Origin: Cyanobacteriota bacterium
GTDB lineage: Bacteria; Cyanobacteriota; Cyanobacteriia; PCC-6307; Cyanobiaceae
Reading direction: 5' to 3'
Assembly (NCBI GenBank): GCA_947463165.1
Contig: CANHSW010000015.1
Location: 1 to 15,967, forward strand
DNA length: 15,967 nucleotides
How positions within the stretch are numbered: position 1 is the stretch's first letter; each line of letters starts with the position of its first letter. Shown here piece after piece: positions 7,909-14,940 of this stretch. The position numbers and the translations under genes were made by a program. Below the pieces are notes generated by a model, which ran no database searches, was not told where the DNA came from, and was given only the letters and a program-made list of their open reading frames with translations.

Positions 7909-7930
7909 AAACGCCCCGTCGACGGGGTTT
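7909..7930. terminator. Terminator-like hairpin between solute-binding and regulator genes
   Basis: The core is the 14-bp palindrome CCCCGTCGACGGGG (7914-7927). AAAC before it and GTTT after it can extend the stem with one bulged G. It ends in TTT on the plus strand and in TTTT when read on the minus strand. It could end the mre/solute-binding transcript before the response-regulator gene. Confidence 0.5.
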
Positions 7931-7995
7931 CTGAGGGGTGACCCAAGCCCTTGCCGAGGGTTATGGTTGCGATTCTTCACCCCGCCGATGGCTAG

Positions 7996-8778
7996 ATGCA
8001 CGCTGACGACGGCTCCAGTCAGCTCTCGGTCGAGCCCAGGGCGACCCTGCTGATTGTCGACGACGAAGCAGCGGTGCGCCGGGTGCTGGTGATGCGCCTG
8101 CAGCTGGCCGGCTACCGGGTGGTCTGCGCGGAAGACGGAGAGGAGGCGCTGACTCTGTTCCATCAGGAGCAACCCGATCTGGTGGTGCTCGACGTGATGC
8201 TGCCCAAGTTGGATGGCTTCGCCGTCTGCCGGCGACTGCGGGCCGAATCCTGTGTGCCGATCATCTTTCTCACGGCCCTGGATAACGTGGCCGAGCGGGT
8301 TTCAGGCCTGGATCTGGGGGCCGATGACTACCTGCCCAAACCCTTCAGTCCCAAGGAGCTGGAGGCCCGCATCGCCACAATCCTGCGGCGGATGGGCAAA
8401 GGCGCGGCCGTCACTGAACCCCGCGAGCAATCCAATGGCACCGGGGTGATGCGGCTGGGGGACCTGGTGGTCGATACCAACCGGCGCCAGGTGACCCGCG
8501 ATGGTGAGCGCATCGCCCTCACCTACACCGAATTCAGCCTGCTGGAGCTGCTGTTCCGCGAACCCGGCCGGGTGGTGCCCAGGGCCGAGATCCTCGAACA
8601 ACTCTGGGGCTATCCGCCGCGCCGCGCCGCCGACCTGCGGGTGGTGGATGTCTACGTGGCCCGCCTGCGCGGCAAGCTCGAACCCGATCCCCGCAATCCA
8701 GAACTGATCCTCACGGTGCGGGGCACCGGCTACGCCTCCCAGCGGATGGGTGAACTGGCCCTCTCAGCCGTGGGCTGA
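7996..8778 (+). CDS. OmpR/PhoB-family response regulator, RpaB-like
   Basis: This is a DNA-binding two-component response regulator of 260 residues. The receiver domain (about 16-132) has the acidic pair D22-D23, phospho-acceptor D66 in LVVLDVMLPKLDG, T93 and K115 in LPKPFSPKELEAR. The winged-helix effector domain (about 153-253) has the LTYTEFSLLELL start, the EILEQLWGY helix, RVVDVYVARLRGKLE, and the closing RGTGY hairpin. The FSPKELEARI segment and VDTNRRQV resemble the RpaB/Ycf27 group of cyanobacteria and red plastids. The receiver start differs from the RpaB I know, so a paralogue is equally possible and I give no symbol. No histidine kinase is adjacent. A weak ribosome site precedes the ATG. 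lysS follows after 87 bases. Confidence 0.93.
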   Translation: MHADDGSSQLSVEPRATLLIVDDEAAVRRVLVMRLQLAGYRVVCAEDGEEALTLFHQEQPDLVVLDVMLPKLDGFAVCRRLRAESCVPIIFLTALDNVAERVSGLDLGADDYLPKPFSPKELEARIATILRRMGKGAAVTEPREQSNGTGVMRLGDLVVDTNRRQVTRDGERIALTYTEFSLLELLFREPGRVVPRAEILEQLWGYPPRRAADLRVVDVYVARLRGKLEPDPRNPELILTVRGTGYASQRMGELALSAVG

Positions 8779-8779
8779 G
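8763..8779 (+). terminator. Hairpin spanning the response-regulator stop codon
   Basis: CTCAGCC (8763-8769) pairs perfectly with GGCTGAG (8773-8779) across a three-base loop. The TGA stop (8776-8778) lies inside the right arm. It is compact and GC-rich but has no T tract. It may protect the 3' end or weaken read-through into lysS. Confidence 0.4.
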
Positions 8780-8788
8780 CCAGCCTCT

Positions 8789-8821
8789 AGAGAGCTGATA
8801 GAGAGCCGATAGCGGGCCGAT
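8789..8821. repeat. Three 11-bp tandem repeats between regulator and lysS
   Basis: The units AGAGAGCTGAT (8789-8799), AGAGAGCCGAT (8800-8810) and AGCGGGCCGAT (8811-8821) follow one another without gaps. They differ by one and two bases. They occupy about a third of the 87-base gap, where a lysS promoter would be expected. Confidence 0.8.
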
Positions 8822-8865
8822 CGGGAAACGAAAACATCGCCGGCCAGGTTTGATCGTCCTGCAGG

Positions 8866-10419
8866 ATGGCTCCTGCTGAGATCCCCGCATCCGTGTCTGA
8901 GCTGCGTGAGACCCGCCTGGAGAAAGGCAAGGCCCTGGCAGCTCTAGGCCAGGGGCCCTACGCCCTGCGCTTCCAACCAAGCCACAGCACCGCTGTCCTG
9001 CAGCGGGATCACACCGACCTGGCCAACGGCGAGGAACGGGAGCTGGCGGTGGCGGTGGCCGGCCGGGTGATGACCCGCCGGGTGATGGGCAAGTTGGCCT
9101 TTTTCACCCTCGCCGATGAATCCGGCCCGATCCAGCTCTACATCGAGAAGGCCACTCTCCAGGCGGCCCAGCCTGACAATCCCGAGGTTTTCGCCCAGCT
9201 CACCTCCCTGGTGGATGCCGGAGACTTGATTGGCGTGCAGGGCAGCCTCAAGCGCACCGACCGGGGCGAGCTTTCGGTGAAGGTGAAGGGCTGGTCGATG
9301 CTCAGCAAGAGCCTGCAGCCCCTGCCCGATAAGTGGCATGGCCTGGCGGATGTGGAGACCCGCTACCGCCAGCGCTATCTCGACCTGATCGTCTCGCCCC
9401 AGACCCGCGAGACCTTCCGCCGCCGAGCCCTGGCCGTGAGCACCATGCGCCGCTGGCTGGATGGGAAAGGCTTCCTGGAGATTGAAACCCCGGTGCTGCA
9501 AAGCGTGCCGGGCGGCGCCGATGCCCGGCCCTTCGAGACCCACCACAACGCACTGGATCTACCCCTCACCCTGCGCATCGCCACCGAGCTGCACCTGAAG
9601 CGGCTGGTGGTGGGCGGTTTTGAGCGGGTGTACGAGCTGGGTCGCATCTTCCGCAACGAGGGGGTGAGCACCCGCCACAACCCCGAGTTCACCTCGGTGG
9701 AGATCTACCAGGCCTACGCCGACTACACCGACATGATGGAGCTCACCGAGCGGCTGATCGCCGAGGTGTGCCAGCAGGTGTGCGGCGGCACCCGGATCAG
9801 CTACCAGGGCACCGAGATCGAGCTGACGCCCCCCTGGCGGCGGGCCACCATGCATTCGCTGGTGCAGGAGGCCACCGGTTTGGATTTCACGACCTTCACC
9901 AGCCGCGAACAGGCCGCTGGCGCCATGGAAGCCCTGGGCCTGGAGACGCCGGCCCTGGCGGATTCCGTTGGCCGGCTGCTGGTGGAGGCCTTCGAGCAGC
10001 GGGTGGAGGCCAGCTTGATCCAGCCCACCTTCGTGCTCGATTACCCGGTGGAAAACTCGCCCCTGGCCCGCGCTCACCGCAGCAAACCGGGCCTGGTGGA
10101 GCGCTTCGAGCTGTTCATCGTGGGCCGCGAAACCGCCAATGCCTTCAGTGAGCTGATCGATCCGGTGGACCAGCGCCAGCGGCTGCAGGCTCAGCAGCAG
10201 CGCCGGGCCGCGGGCGATCTGGAGGCCCAGGGCGTGGACGAGGACTTCCTCCAGGCCCTGGAGGTGGGCATGCCCCCCACCGGCGGTCTGGGCATCGGCA
10301 TCGACCGGCTGGTGATGCTGCTCACCGACAGCGCTTCGATCCGCGACGTAATCGCCTTCCCCCTGCTGCGACCAGAGGCCAAAACCAGCCAGCGGCCAGA
10401 GGCCGAGTCCCCCAGCTGA
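8866..10419 (+). CDS. lysS: Lysyl-tRNA synthetase, class II
   Basis: LysRS charges tRNA-Lys using ATP in the cytoplasm. The 517-residue product has an N-terminal OB-fold anticodon-binding domain (about 60-165, with [17 protein letters not shown]). The class II catalytic core carries motif 1 ([21 protein letters not shown]), motif 2 ([20 protein letters not shown] from about 262) and motif 3 ([21 protein letters not shown] from about 474). Length is normal. The ATG at 8866 has GCAGG just before it. An in-frame GTG at 8893 would give [11 protein letters not shown] and is a real alternative. The C-terminal Pro/Glu/Ser-rich tail lies past the conserved fold. The stop codon sits inside a 13-bp tandem duplication. 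Confidence 0.98.
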   Translation: MAPAEIPASVSELRETRLEKGKALAALGQGPYALRFQPSHSTAVLQRDHTDLANGEERELAVAVAGRVMTRRVMGKLAFFTLADESGPIQLYIEKATLQAAQPDNPEVFAQLTSLVDAGDLIGVQGSLKRTDRGELSVKVKGWSMLSKSLQPLPDKWHGLADVETRYRQRYLDLIVSPQTRETFRRRALAVSTMRRWLDGKGFLEIETPVLQSVPGGADARPFETHHNALDLPLTLRIATELHLKRLVVGGFERVYELGRIFRNEGVSTRHNPEFTSVEIYQAYADYTDMMELTERLIAEVCQQVCGGTRISYQGTEIELTPPWRRATMHSLVQEATGLDFTTFTSREQAAGAMEALGLETPALADSVGRLLVEAFEQRVEASLIQPTFVLDYPVENSPLARAHRSKPGLVERFELFIVGRETANAFSELIDPVDQRQRLQAQQQRRAAGDLEAQGVDEDFLQALEVGMPPTGGLGIGIDRLVMLLTDSASIRDVIAFPLLRPEAKTSQRPEAESPS

Positions 10420-10433
10420 CTCCCCGAGCTGAC
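10408..10433. repeat. 13-bp tandem duplication covering the lysS stop codon
   Basis: TCCCCCAGCTGAC (10408-10420) is followed at once by TCCCCGAGCTGAC (10421-10433), with one difference. The lysS TGA (10417-10419) lies in the first copy, and a second TGA lies at the same point of the next copy. Confidence 0.8.
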
Positions 10434-10452
10434 CAGAATCTGGTAGCAGCTG
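10426..10452 (+). terminator. Stem-loop after lysS
   Basis: AGCTG followed by ACCA pairs with TGGT and then CAGCT, with a two-base AG bulge and a five-base loop. The inner part is the near-palindrome ACCAGA-A-TCTGGT (10432-10444). It starts about seven bases after the lysS stop. No T tract follows, so termination is uncertain. Confidence 0.35.
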
Positions 10453-10518
10453 CTCGGCGCGACCCCTAGCCCCGCAGGATCTGGCGGGCCAGGTGGATCG
10501 GGAGAGGATCGGTTGCAG

Positions 10519-10527
10519 TGGGATAAT
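10519..10527 (+). promoter_or_regulatory. Possible extended -10 promoter for the small downstream gene
   Basis: TGGGATAAT fits an extended -10 element (TGn followed by GATAAT at 10522-10527). No good -35 is visible. Transcription would start near 10534. That would leave a GTG at 10536 with almost no leader and favours the ATG at 10569 as the real start of the next gene. Confidence 0.35.
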
Positions 10528-10568
10528 TCTCGGGAGTGAGCAATCTCCCCCAGCCGGGTACCAATTCC

Positions 10569-10832
10569 ATGAGCGGTGAGCGCGTTGGTTTTCGCTTTCA
10601 ACACGCCGACGCGGTGGTGAAGCGCAACCCCCAGGGCCGCTCCCGTCGCGGTTGGGTGATGGAGCCTGTGGAGCAGACCACCAGTAGGGGCACCAAGATG
10701 CCGGCCTATCGCATCCGCTGGCGTGATAGCGAACGCCCGGAGATCGTGCTGCAGCACATGCTTATTGCCGATCCCGACCCCACCCCGCCCCCCGAGGGCG
10801 TCAGCCTGATGCCCCCGGCCCCCAAGGTTTGA
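10569..10832 (+). CDS. Small cyanobacterial-type protein of unknown function (87 aa)
   Basis: I cannot name a function. The product starts MSGERVGFRFQHADAVVKRN and is strongly basic in its first half, with RRGW and TTSRGTKMPAYRIRW. The middle, RPEIVLQHML, is followed by a Pro-rich acidic tail (DPDPTPPPEG). It has no membrane segment, signal peptide or cysteine. The alternation of short hydrophobic stretches around residues 27-62 could suit a small beta-barrel, but that is speculation. I chose the ATG at 10569. A GTG at 10536 would add 11 residues but sits very near the likely transcription start. It is probably a conserved picocyanobacterial gene judging from its position after lysS and its GC-normal codon use. 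Confidence 0.8.
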   Translation: MSGERVGFRFQHADAVVKRNPQGRSRRGWVMEPVEQTTSRGTKMPAYRIRWRDSERPEIVLQHMLIADPDPTPPPEGVSLMPPAPKV

Positions 10833-10853
10833 TTTCAGTTTTAATTGGATCCC

Positions 10854-10871
10854 AGCCTGTCTAAACAGGCT
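10854..10871. terminator. Bidirectional terminator candidate between the small gene and vapC
   Basis: AGCCTGT (10854-10860) and ACAGGCT (10865-10871) form a perfect seven-bp stem with a CTAA loop. It lies 21 bases after the small gene and is followed by CTGTTTA. On the minus strand an AATTAAAAC stretch follows. It could serve both converging transcripts. Confidence 0.5.
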
Positions 10872-10978
10872 CTGTTTATGGGCGATCTGTCAAGCATCTA
10901 CTGGATTACATGGGCTTGAGACTGGATTGGGCGCTCCACTCAGCAACTTCATATTCAGGGTTGTAATCAGCGCACCAG

Positions 10979-11020
10979 GCTCAATCAGGAGCTCAAGATT
11001 CAGAGCCTCAATAAATTCAG
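10979..11020. repeat. Degenerate CTCAA-ATTCAG repeats reaching the vapC stop
   Basis: Three related pieces occur in a row: CTCAATCAGG, then CTCAAGATTCAG, then CTCAATAAATTCAGG. The last includes the final codons of the toxin gene (LNLL). Spacing is about 12-16 bases. The copies are short and imperfect, so this is a weaker case than the other arrays. Confidence 0.4.
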
Positions 11021-11425
11021 GCCCGCATAGCGCTCGAAATCGCCATCCAGGCTAACCAGCCTCCAGCCATTCACTATCGCCACCGCCGCCAGATGGGCAT
11101 CTGTGCAGTGACGCGAGGCCAAGCTGCCCTTGCGCAGCAGAGCTTGGAACACCTCCCAGCTATCGGTGGGTTCGCCGCCAAAGCCCACGCCGGGTTGCTC
11201 ACATAGCCGTTCCAGCACCTCGCCAGCGGCCTGGGGCGTGAGGCTGGCCTCGCCCATCACCCCCGCGTGACAGAGCAGGCGCACCAGCCCCAAGGCCGTG
11301 CTGGTGCAAAGCACCACCCGCCCACCAGCCTCCAGCTGCCAGTAATGGCGAGCGCGCAGGTGCTGGGGATGCAGGGGCCACACCAGGGCTAGCCACACGT
11401 TCAAATCCGGCAGGTCGATGATCAA
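11000..11425 (-). CDS. VapC-like PIN-domain toxin
   Basis: This is a PIN-domain protein, the fold of VapC RNase toxins that cut RNA when freed from their antitoxin. The 141-residue product starts MIIDLPDLNVWLALVWPLHP, which fits the PIN subfamily with a DxN start and an ALxWP segment. Likely metal-binding acids are D7, D109 (in CTDAHLAAVA) and D127/D129 (in LVSLDGDF). The usual acidic residue in the middle of the domain is not evident; the CTSTALGLVRLL segment lies where it is expected. I chose the TTG at 11425 because GAGG lies eight bases upstream, just over the antitoxin stop. An ATG at 11467 would overlap the antitoxin and is the alternative. It sits directly downstream of its probable antitoxin. 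Confidence 0.8.
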   Translation of the reverse strand: MIIDLPDLNVWLALVWPLHPQHLRARHYWQLEAGGRVVLCTSTALGLVRLLCHAGVMGEASLTPQAAGEVLERLCEQPGVGFGGEPTDSWEVFQALLRKGSLASRHCTDAHLAAVAIVNGWRLVSLDGDFERYAGLNLLRL

Positions 11426-11435
11426 GCTGCTGACC

Positions 11436-11678
11436 TCAAGGTTCCAGCAGGCCGAACAGGCCGGCATTGCTCAGCAGCTCCGGGGCGATGGCCAGGGGTT
11501 TGGCCAGCAGGGTGGGCAGGGCGTCGCTGTTGCGACTGCTGCCGGAGGGGCTGGAACTGGCGATCAACCCCTCCTCCACATAGCGCTGCAACAACTGCTT
11601 CATCGGCACGCCCTCGATGGCGGCTCGGGCCTTGAGCCGGGCAAACAGGGAATCCGGCAATTCCAGACTGGTTCGCAT
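11436..11678 (-). CDS. Ribbon-helix-helix antitoxin (VapB-like)
   Basis: The 80-residue product starts MRTSLELPDSLFARLKARA and continues EGVPMKQLLQRYVEEGL. This is the beta-strand then two-helix pattern of ribbon-helix-helix (Arc/CopG-type) repressors. Such antitoxins bind their own promoter through the N-terminal strand and neutralise the toxin through the C-terminal tail. Here the tail (about 40-80) is Ser/Leu-rich and unstructured-looking. Its TGA is ten bases from the TTG of the PIN toxin gene, and the GAGG that seems to serve the toxin overlaps the stop, so the pair is likely one operon. The ribosome site before its own ATG is weak. Confidence 0.8.
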   Translation of the reverse strand: MRTSLELPDSLFARLKARAAIEGVPMKQLLQRYVEEGLIASSSPSGSSRNSDALPTLLAKPLAIAPELLSNAGLFGLLEP

Positions 11679-11707
11679 TGCTTCAGACTAGGCTGCTTTG
11701 GCTGTAA

Positions 11708-11851
11708 TGCGGTAGATGCGCTGCGGTAGGTGATGGCTGCATGGCTCTCGATTTAGCGGTTGTCCGGAGTGCTTGGTCTGAGCCAGTAAGCCGCTGCTGA
11801 GCCAGTAAGCCGCTGCTGAGCAGTGCCGATCGATGGCCTCTCGATGGTCTC
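11708..11851. repeat. Three sets of tandem duplications between vapB and the egt operon
   Basis: The set with the best match is a perfect 19-bp duplication, GAGCCAGTAAGCCGCTGCT, at 11780-11798 and 11799-11817. Before it lie TGCGGTAGATGCGC (11708-11721) and TGCGGTAGGTGATG from 11722. After it lie TCGATGGCCTC (11830-11840) and TCGATGGTCTC (11841-11851), which differ at one base. The region is gene-free (11679-11860). It lies downstream of the egt operon and upstream of the antitoxin gene, so it should contain the toxin-antitoxin promoter, which I cannot pinpoint. Confidence 0.85.
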
Positions 11852-11860
11852 GCCCCCGCA

Positions 11861-12358
11861 TCAGCTCTGGCGCCGCCTCAGGGATTCCAGCTGCTGCTCG
11901 GCCTCGAAGACGGCCCAGGCCTGTTCCAATTCATCGAGCTTGCCCCCGGGCGCGGCACTGGTGGCGGTGGCTTGTTCCGCCACCGCCAGGGCCTGCAGAG
12001 CTGCCTCCACGGCGGCAAACTGCTGACCCAGCTCAGCTAATTGACGCCAACTTTCGCGGCCCCGCTCCATCAAAGTTGCTAGATGGGCTTCTGCCCGCTC
12101 GGCTAAGGGCTCGGCGCCGGCCGCTCTGGCCCGCTCCACCCGCTGGCGCCAGGAGCGAATCTCCTCGGCCAGGCTGAGCAGTTGTTGGCGCTGTTGTTCG
12201 GCCTGGCGCCGCAGCCGGCCGCGCTCTCCCACCAGGCTGGCCTGTCGGTCGCGGGCTTCCTGCTCCTGTAGCAGGGCCTGCTGGGCTGGATTGGCCGTCA
12301 GGAAATTGGCCAATTCGCGCTCCAGCCGCGTCTCTAGTTGCTCCCACCAGTCGTTCAT
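11861..12358 (-). CDS. Hercynine metabolism-associated coiled-coil protein (TIGR04376-like)
   Basis: The 165-residue product starts MNDWWEQLETRLERELANFL. From about 20 to 130 it is rich in Gln, Glu, Arg, Leu and Ala with a heptad feel, so a long coiled coil is likely. The C-terminus (about 145-165) is a second short helix ending LESLRRRQS. From memory it matches the cyanobacterial family named for co-occurrence with EgtB and EgtD (TIGR04376); its biochemical role is not known to me. It has no cysteine, metal motif, signal peptide or membrane segment. It is the last gene of the egt operon, and its ATG overlaps the preceding TGA as ATGA. A scaffold or assembly role is plausible but inferred. 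Confidence 0.8.
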   Translation of the reverse strand: MNDWWEQLETRLERELANFLTANPAQQALLQEQEARDRQASLVGERGRLRRQAEQQRQQLLSLAEEIRSWRQRVERARAAGAEPLAERAEAHLATLMERGRESWRQLAELGQQFAAVEAALQALAVAEQATATSAAPGGKLDELEQAWAVFEAEQQLESLRRRQS

Positions 12359-12597
12359 GGCGCCGTTGGCCGCTCACCAGGCGCATAGGTGATCAGCGGT
12401 GCTTCGATTTCCTGCTGCAGGGGGGTGATCGCCGCTTCGCGGGAGATCAGCAACAGCTGGGTCAACCGGGCAACGGCGCCCTCGCCCAGGTCTTGTTCGC
12501 CGATGCGATCAAAGGCGCGGCTGTAGAGCGTCTCCAGTTCAGCGATCAGCTCCTGCCGCATCTGCAGCATGGCGGAGCGTTTCTGTTCGCGGCTCAT
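12355..12597 (-). CDS. Hercynine metabolism small protein (TIGR04375-like)
   Basis: The 80-residue product starts MSREQKRSAMLQMRQELIAE and is mostly helical in appearance. It has the stretches LETLYSRAFDRIGEQDLGEG and RLTQLLLISREAA and a short Pro-rich tail. From memory it resembles the small cyanobacterial family that always accompanies EgtB/EgtD (TIGR04375). No enzyme motif is visible. I chose the ATG at 12597 because it overlaps the egtD stop as ATGA. A longer reading is open to 12690 but would run over the egtD coding end. Its own TGA overlaps the next start in the same way. The two small proteins may act as partners, given their constant pairing. Confidence 0.8.
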   Translation of the reverse strand: MSREQKRSAMLQMRQELIAELETLYSRAFDRIGEQDLGEGAVARLTQLLLISREAAITPLQQEIEAPLITYAPGERPTAP

Positions 12598-13586
12598 CCC
12601 ACTAAGCGTTGCTGGTAAGAGTCTCGCGCCGCCAGCAGCACCAGGGAGAGGTCGCCGCCAGGATCGCTCCAGCGCCGCACCAACCGCCAACCAGCAACGG
12701 CGGCCAGGGCCCCAAAAGCCTCCGGGGTGTATTTAACGCTGAATTCGCTGATCAGTTCCTCGCCGGTGGCAAAGGGCCAGCTGCTGCCAGCGAGCTGCAC
12801 CAGCTGGTCGCAGCGGCTGACCAGGGCCATGGCAATGCGGCTCTGCTCTGGCTGCCAGCGGGCTTGGTAATGAAAGCGATCCGGATCAAAATCGCTGTGT
12901 AGATCGCGATTCAGCCGCACCAGCAAATTCTTGGCAAAGGCCGCCGAAACGCCCGCCGCATCGTCATAGGCCGCCTCCAGCCGCGCCCGGCTCTTGGGGT
13001 GATCGATGCCGATCAACAGCAGCCCATCGGTTCCCAGCAGCTGGGCGAACTGGCGCAGCAGCTGCGTTGCTTCGGCTGGGGTGAAGTTGCCGATCGACCT
13101 GCCCGGATAGAAGCCCACCCGCCGCTGGCCCTCCAGCAGCGGGTGGGCGGGCAGCCGAGCCATGGCGCTGTAGTCGCCGCAGATGCCCAACACCGGCACC
13201 CGCGGATGGCAGTGCTGCCGCTGCTCACAGGCCGCCGCCAGATGTTCGGCGCTGATGTCGAGGGCGACGTAGGCGGCGGGCTGCAGGGCATCTAGCAATG
13301 GCCCCGCCTTGCGGGCATTGCCGGCGCCAAACTCCACCAGCGTGCCGGGCCCCAGGGCCGCGGCCAGCTCCGGGGCCAGGGCCTCCAACAGGGCTGTCTC
13401 GGTGCGGGTGAGGCTGTACTCGGGCTGCTCGCAGATTTGATCGAACAGGCGCGATCCCTCCGCGTCGTAGAGCAGCCAGGCGGGCAATTGCCGCGGCCTT
13501 GAGGCCATCCCCCGCAACACTAGCCGGCGCAGATCTGCGGGCTCGGGGTGGAGATCGATCAGCTCTGGGGCGATCACCGGGGTCAT
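12594..13586 (-). CDS. egtD: L-histidine N-alpha-methyltransferase EgtD
   Basis: EgtD adds three methyl groups from SAM to the alpha-amine of histidine, giving hercynine, the first ergothioneine intermediate. The 330-residue product has the family N-terminus YDAEGSRLFDQICEQPEYSLTR (about 40-61). Its Tyr near 57 fits the histidine-binding Tyr of mycobacterial EgtD. The SAM motif EFGAGNARK is at 85-93, VALDIS at about 107-112, and FYPGRSIGNFTPAEA in the middle. The C-terminus has EFSVKYTPE. Length is typical. The ATG at 13586 overlaps the egtB stop as ATGA, and its own stop overlaps the next start. Each product molecule yields three SAH, which AhcY can clear. Confidence 0.95.
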   Translation of the reverse strand: MTPVIAPELIDLHPEPADLRRLVLRGMASRPRQLPAWLLYDAEGSRLFDQICEQPEYSLTRTETALLEALAPELAAALGPGTLVEFGAGNARKAGPLLDALQPAAYVALDISAEHLAAACEQRQHCHPRVPVLGICGDYSAMARLPAHPLLEGQRRVGFYPGRSIGNFTPAEATQLLRQFAQLLGTDGLLLIGIDHPKSRARLEAAYDDAAGVSAAFAKNLLVRLNRDLHSDFDPDRFHYQARWQPEQSRIAMALVSRCDQLVQLAGSSWPFATGEELISEFSVKYTPEAFGALAAVAGWRLVRRWSDPGGDLSLVLLAARDSYQQRLVG

Positions 13587-14929
13587 CGGGCCTCCTGGGC
13601 CAGCCTTAATCCGGCCACCTGCCAACGACTGGCCGGTGGAAAGAAGTTGCGGTAGGTGAGTCGTTCGTGCCCCTCGGGGGTGAGGAAGCAACTGCCGCGT
13701 AGCACCATCTGGGAACTCATGAACTTGCCGTTGTATTCCCCCACCGCCCCTGGGGCGGCGCGAAAGCCTGGATAGGGCCGGTAGGGGCTGGCGGTCCACT
13801 GCCAAACCAGGCCAAAGGCATCGGCCAGCTGGGGGGCCATCAACTCCCACTCGGCCTCGCTGGGCAGCCGCGCCCCGGCCCAGCGGGCATAGGCGTCGGC
13901 CTCAAACCAGCTCAGGTGCCGCACCGGCGCCTGGCCCCAGCGGGGCCGGCGGCCCGCCAGGGTGAATTCAGCGTCGTCGCGCCAATAGCGCGGGGCCTGC
14001 CAGCCCCGCTGCCGCATCAGCGCCCAGCCTTCGCTCAACCACAGTTCCGGCCGCCGATAGCCCCCCGCAGCGATGAAGGCCCCGTACTCGGCGTTGGTAA
14101 CCAGCTGGGAGGCGATGGCGAAGGGTTCCAGCCACTGGCGATGGCGGGGTGCCTCGTTGTCGAAATGGAAACCGGCGCCAGAATTACTGGCCAACTCCCC
14201 AAAGCCCAGTTCCACCAGGCCGCCGCCATGGCTCAGCCAAGCGGTGCGGTCGCTCGGGGGCGGGGCCGCCTGGAAGCGCAGTTCGGGAGCGTCGCCGTAG
14301 GCGGGCTCCAGGGGATTGCGGCTGAAAGCATCGAGCATGTCCATCAGCAGCAGTTCCTGGTGTTGCTGCTCGTGCTGCAAACCCAGTTCGATCAGCTCCA
14401 GCCAGGGGGCGGCGGCGGCGGCTGGTTGCTGGGCCAGAGCCGACAGCAGCTGCTGCAGCGCCAGATCCACCCGGCCGCGCCAAGCGAGTACCTCGGCGAT
14501 CGGCGGCCGGCTGAGCAGGCCCCGCTGGGGCCTGGGATGGCGGGGCCCCACCGCCTCGTAATAGCTGTTGAACAGATAGGCCCAGCTGGCTGGCGCCGGC
14601 TCATAGCTACCCAGCAGGTGAGCAATGGCCGGTTGGCGCAGCAAAAACTGCTCGAAAAACCAAGTGGTGTGGCCGAGGTGCCACTTGGGCGGGCTGGCAT
14701 CGGCCATGCCCTGGAGGCAGAGGTCCTCGGGCTCCAGGGGGGCGATCAGCTCCCCGGTGCGGCGGCGCACGGCCGCCAACCGCTGGGCGAGCTGGCTGCT
14801 GGCCGCGGCTTCCGGGCCGCTAGTTGCCCGGGGGCTATCCAGCCCAGGGGCCCGGGGGCGATCAAACCCAGTGCCCTGGGGGATCTGGAGCAAATCAGCA
14901 GACTGGCTCAGCGGCGAAAACTCAGACAT
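13583..14929 (-). CDS. egtB: Hercynine oxygenase / sulfoxide synthase EgtB
   Basis: EgtB is an iron enzyme that uses O2 to join a cysteine-type thiol to the imidazole of hercynine, giving a sulfoxide. From the ATG at 14929 the product has 448 residues. A variable, Pro-rich lead (1-45) precedes a DinB-like domain with WHLGH (83-87) and the iron-binding HX3HXE as HEQQHQE (H185, H189, E191). A formylglycine-generating-enzyme-like domain follows, with RLPSEAEWE, VWQWTASPYRPY and MVLRGSCF. An ATG at 14965 would add 12 residues, and neither start has a strong ribosome site. The sulfur donor (cysteine or gamma-glutamylcysteine) cannot be read with certainty. EgtA, EgtC and EgtE are not in this window. 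It is the first gene of the operon. Confidence 0.95.
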   Translation of the reverse strand: MSEFSPLSQSADLLQIPQGTGFDRPRAPGLDSPRATSGPEAAASSQLAQRLAAVRRRTGELIAPLEPEDLCLQGMADASPPKWHLGHTTWFFEQFLLRQPAIAHLLGSYEPAPASWAYLFNSYYEAVGPRHPRPQRGLLSRPPIAEVLAWRGRVDLALQQLLSALAQQPAAAAAPWLELIELGLQHEQQHQELLLMDMLDAFSRNPLEPAYGDAPELRFQAAPPPSDRTAWLSHGGGLVELGFGELASNSGAGFHFDNEAPRHRQWLEPFAIASQLVTNAEYGAFIAAGGYRRPELWLSEGWALMRQRGWQAPRYWRDDAEFTLAGRRPRWGQAPVRHLSWFEADAYARWAGARLPSEAEWELMAPQLADAFGLVWQWTASPYRPYPGFRAAPGAVGEYNGKFMSSQMVLRGSCFLTPEGHERLTYRNFFPPASRWQVAGLRLAQEAR

Positions 14930-14940
14930 CGCTCTGGTGT

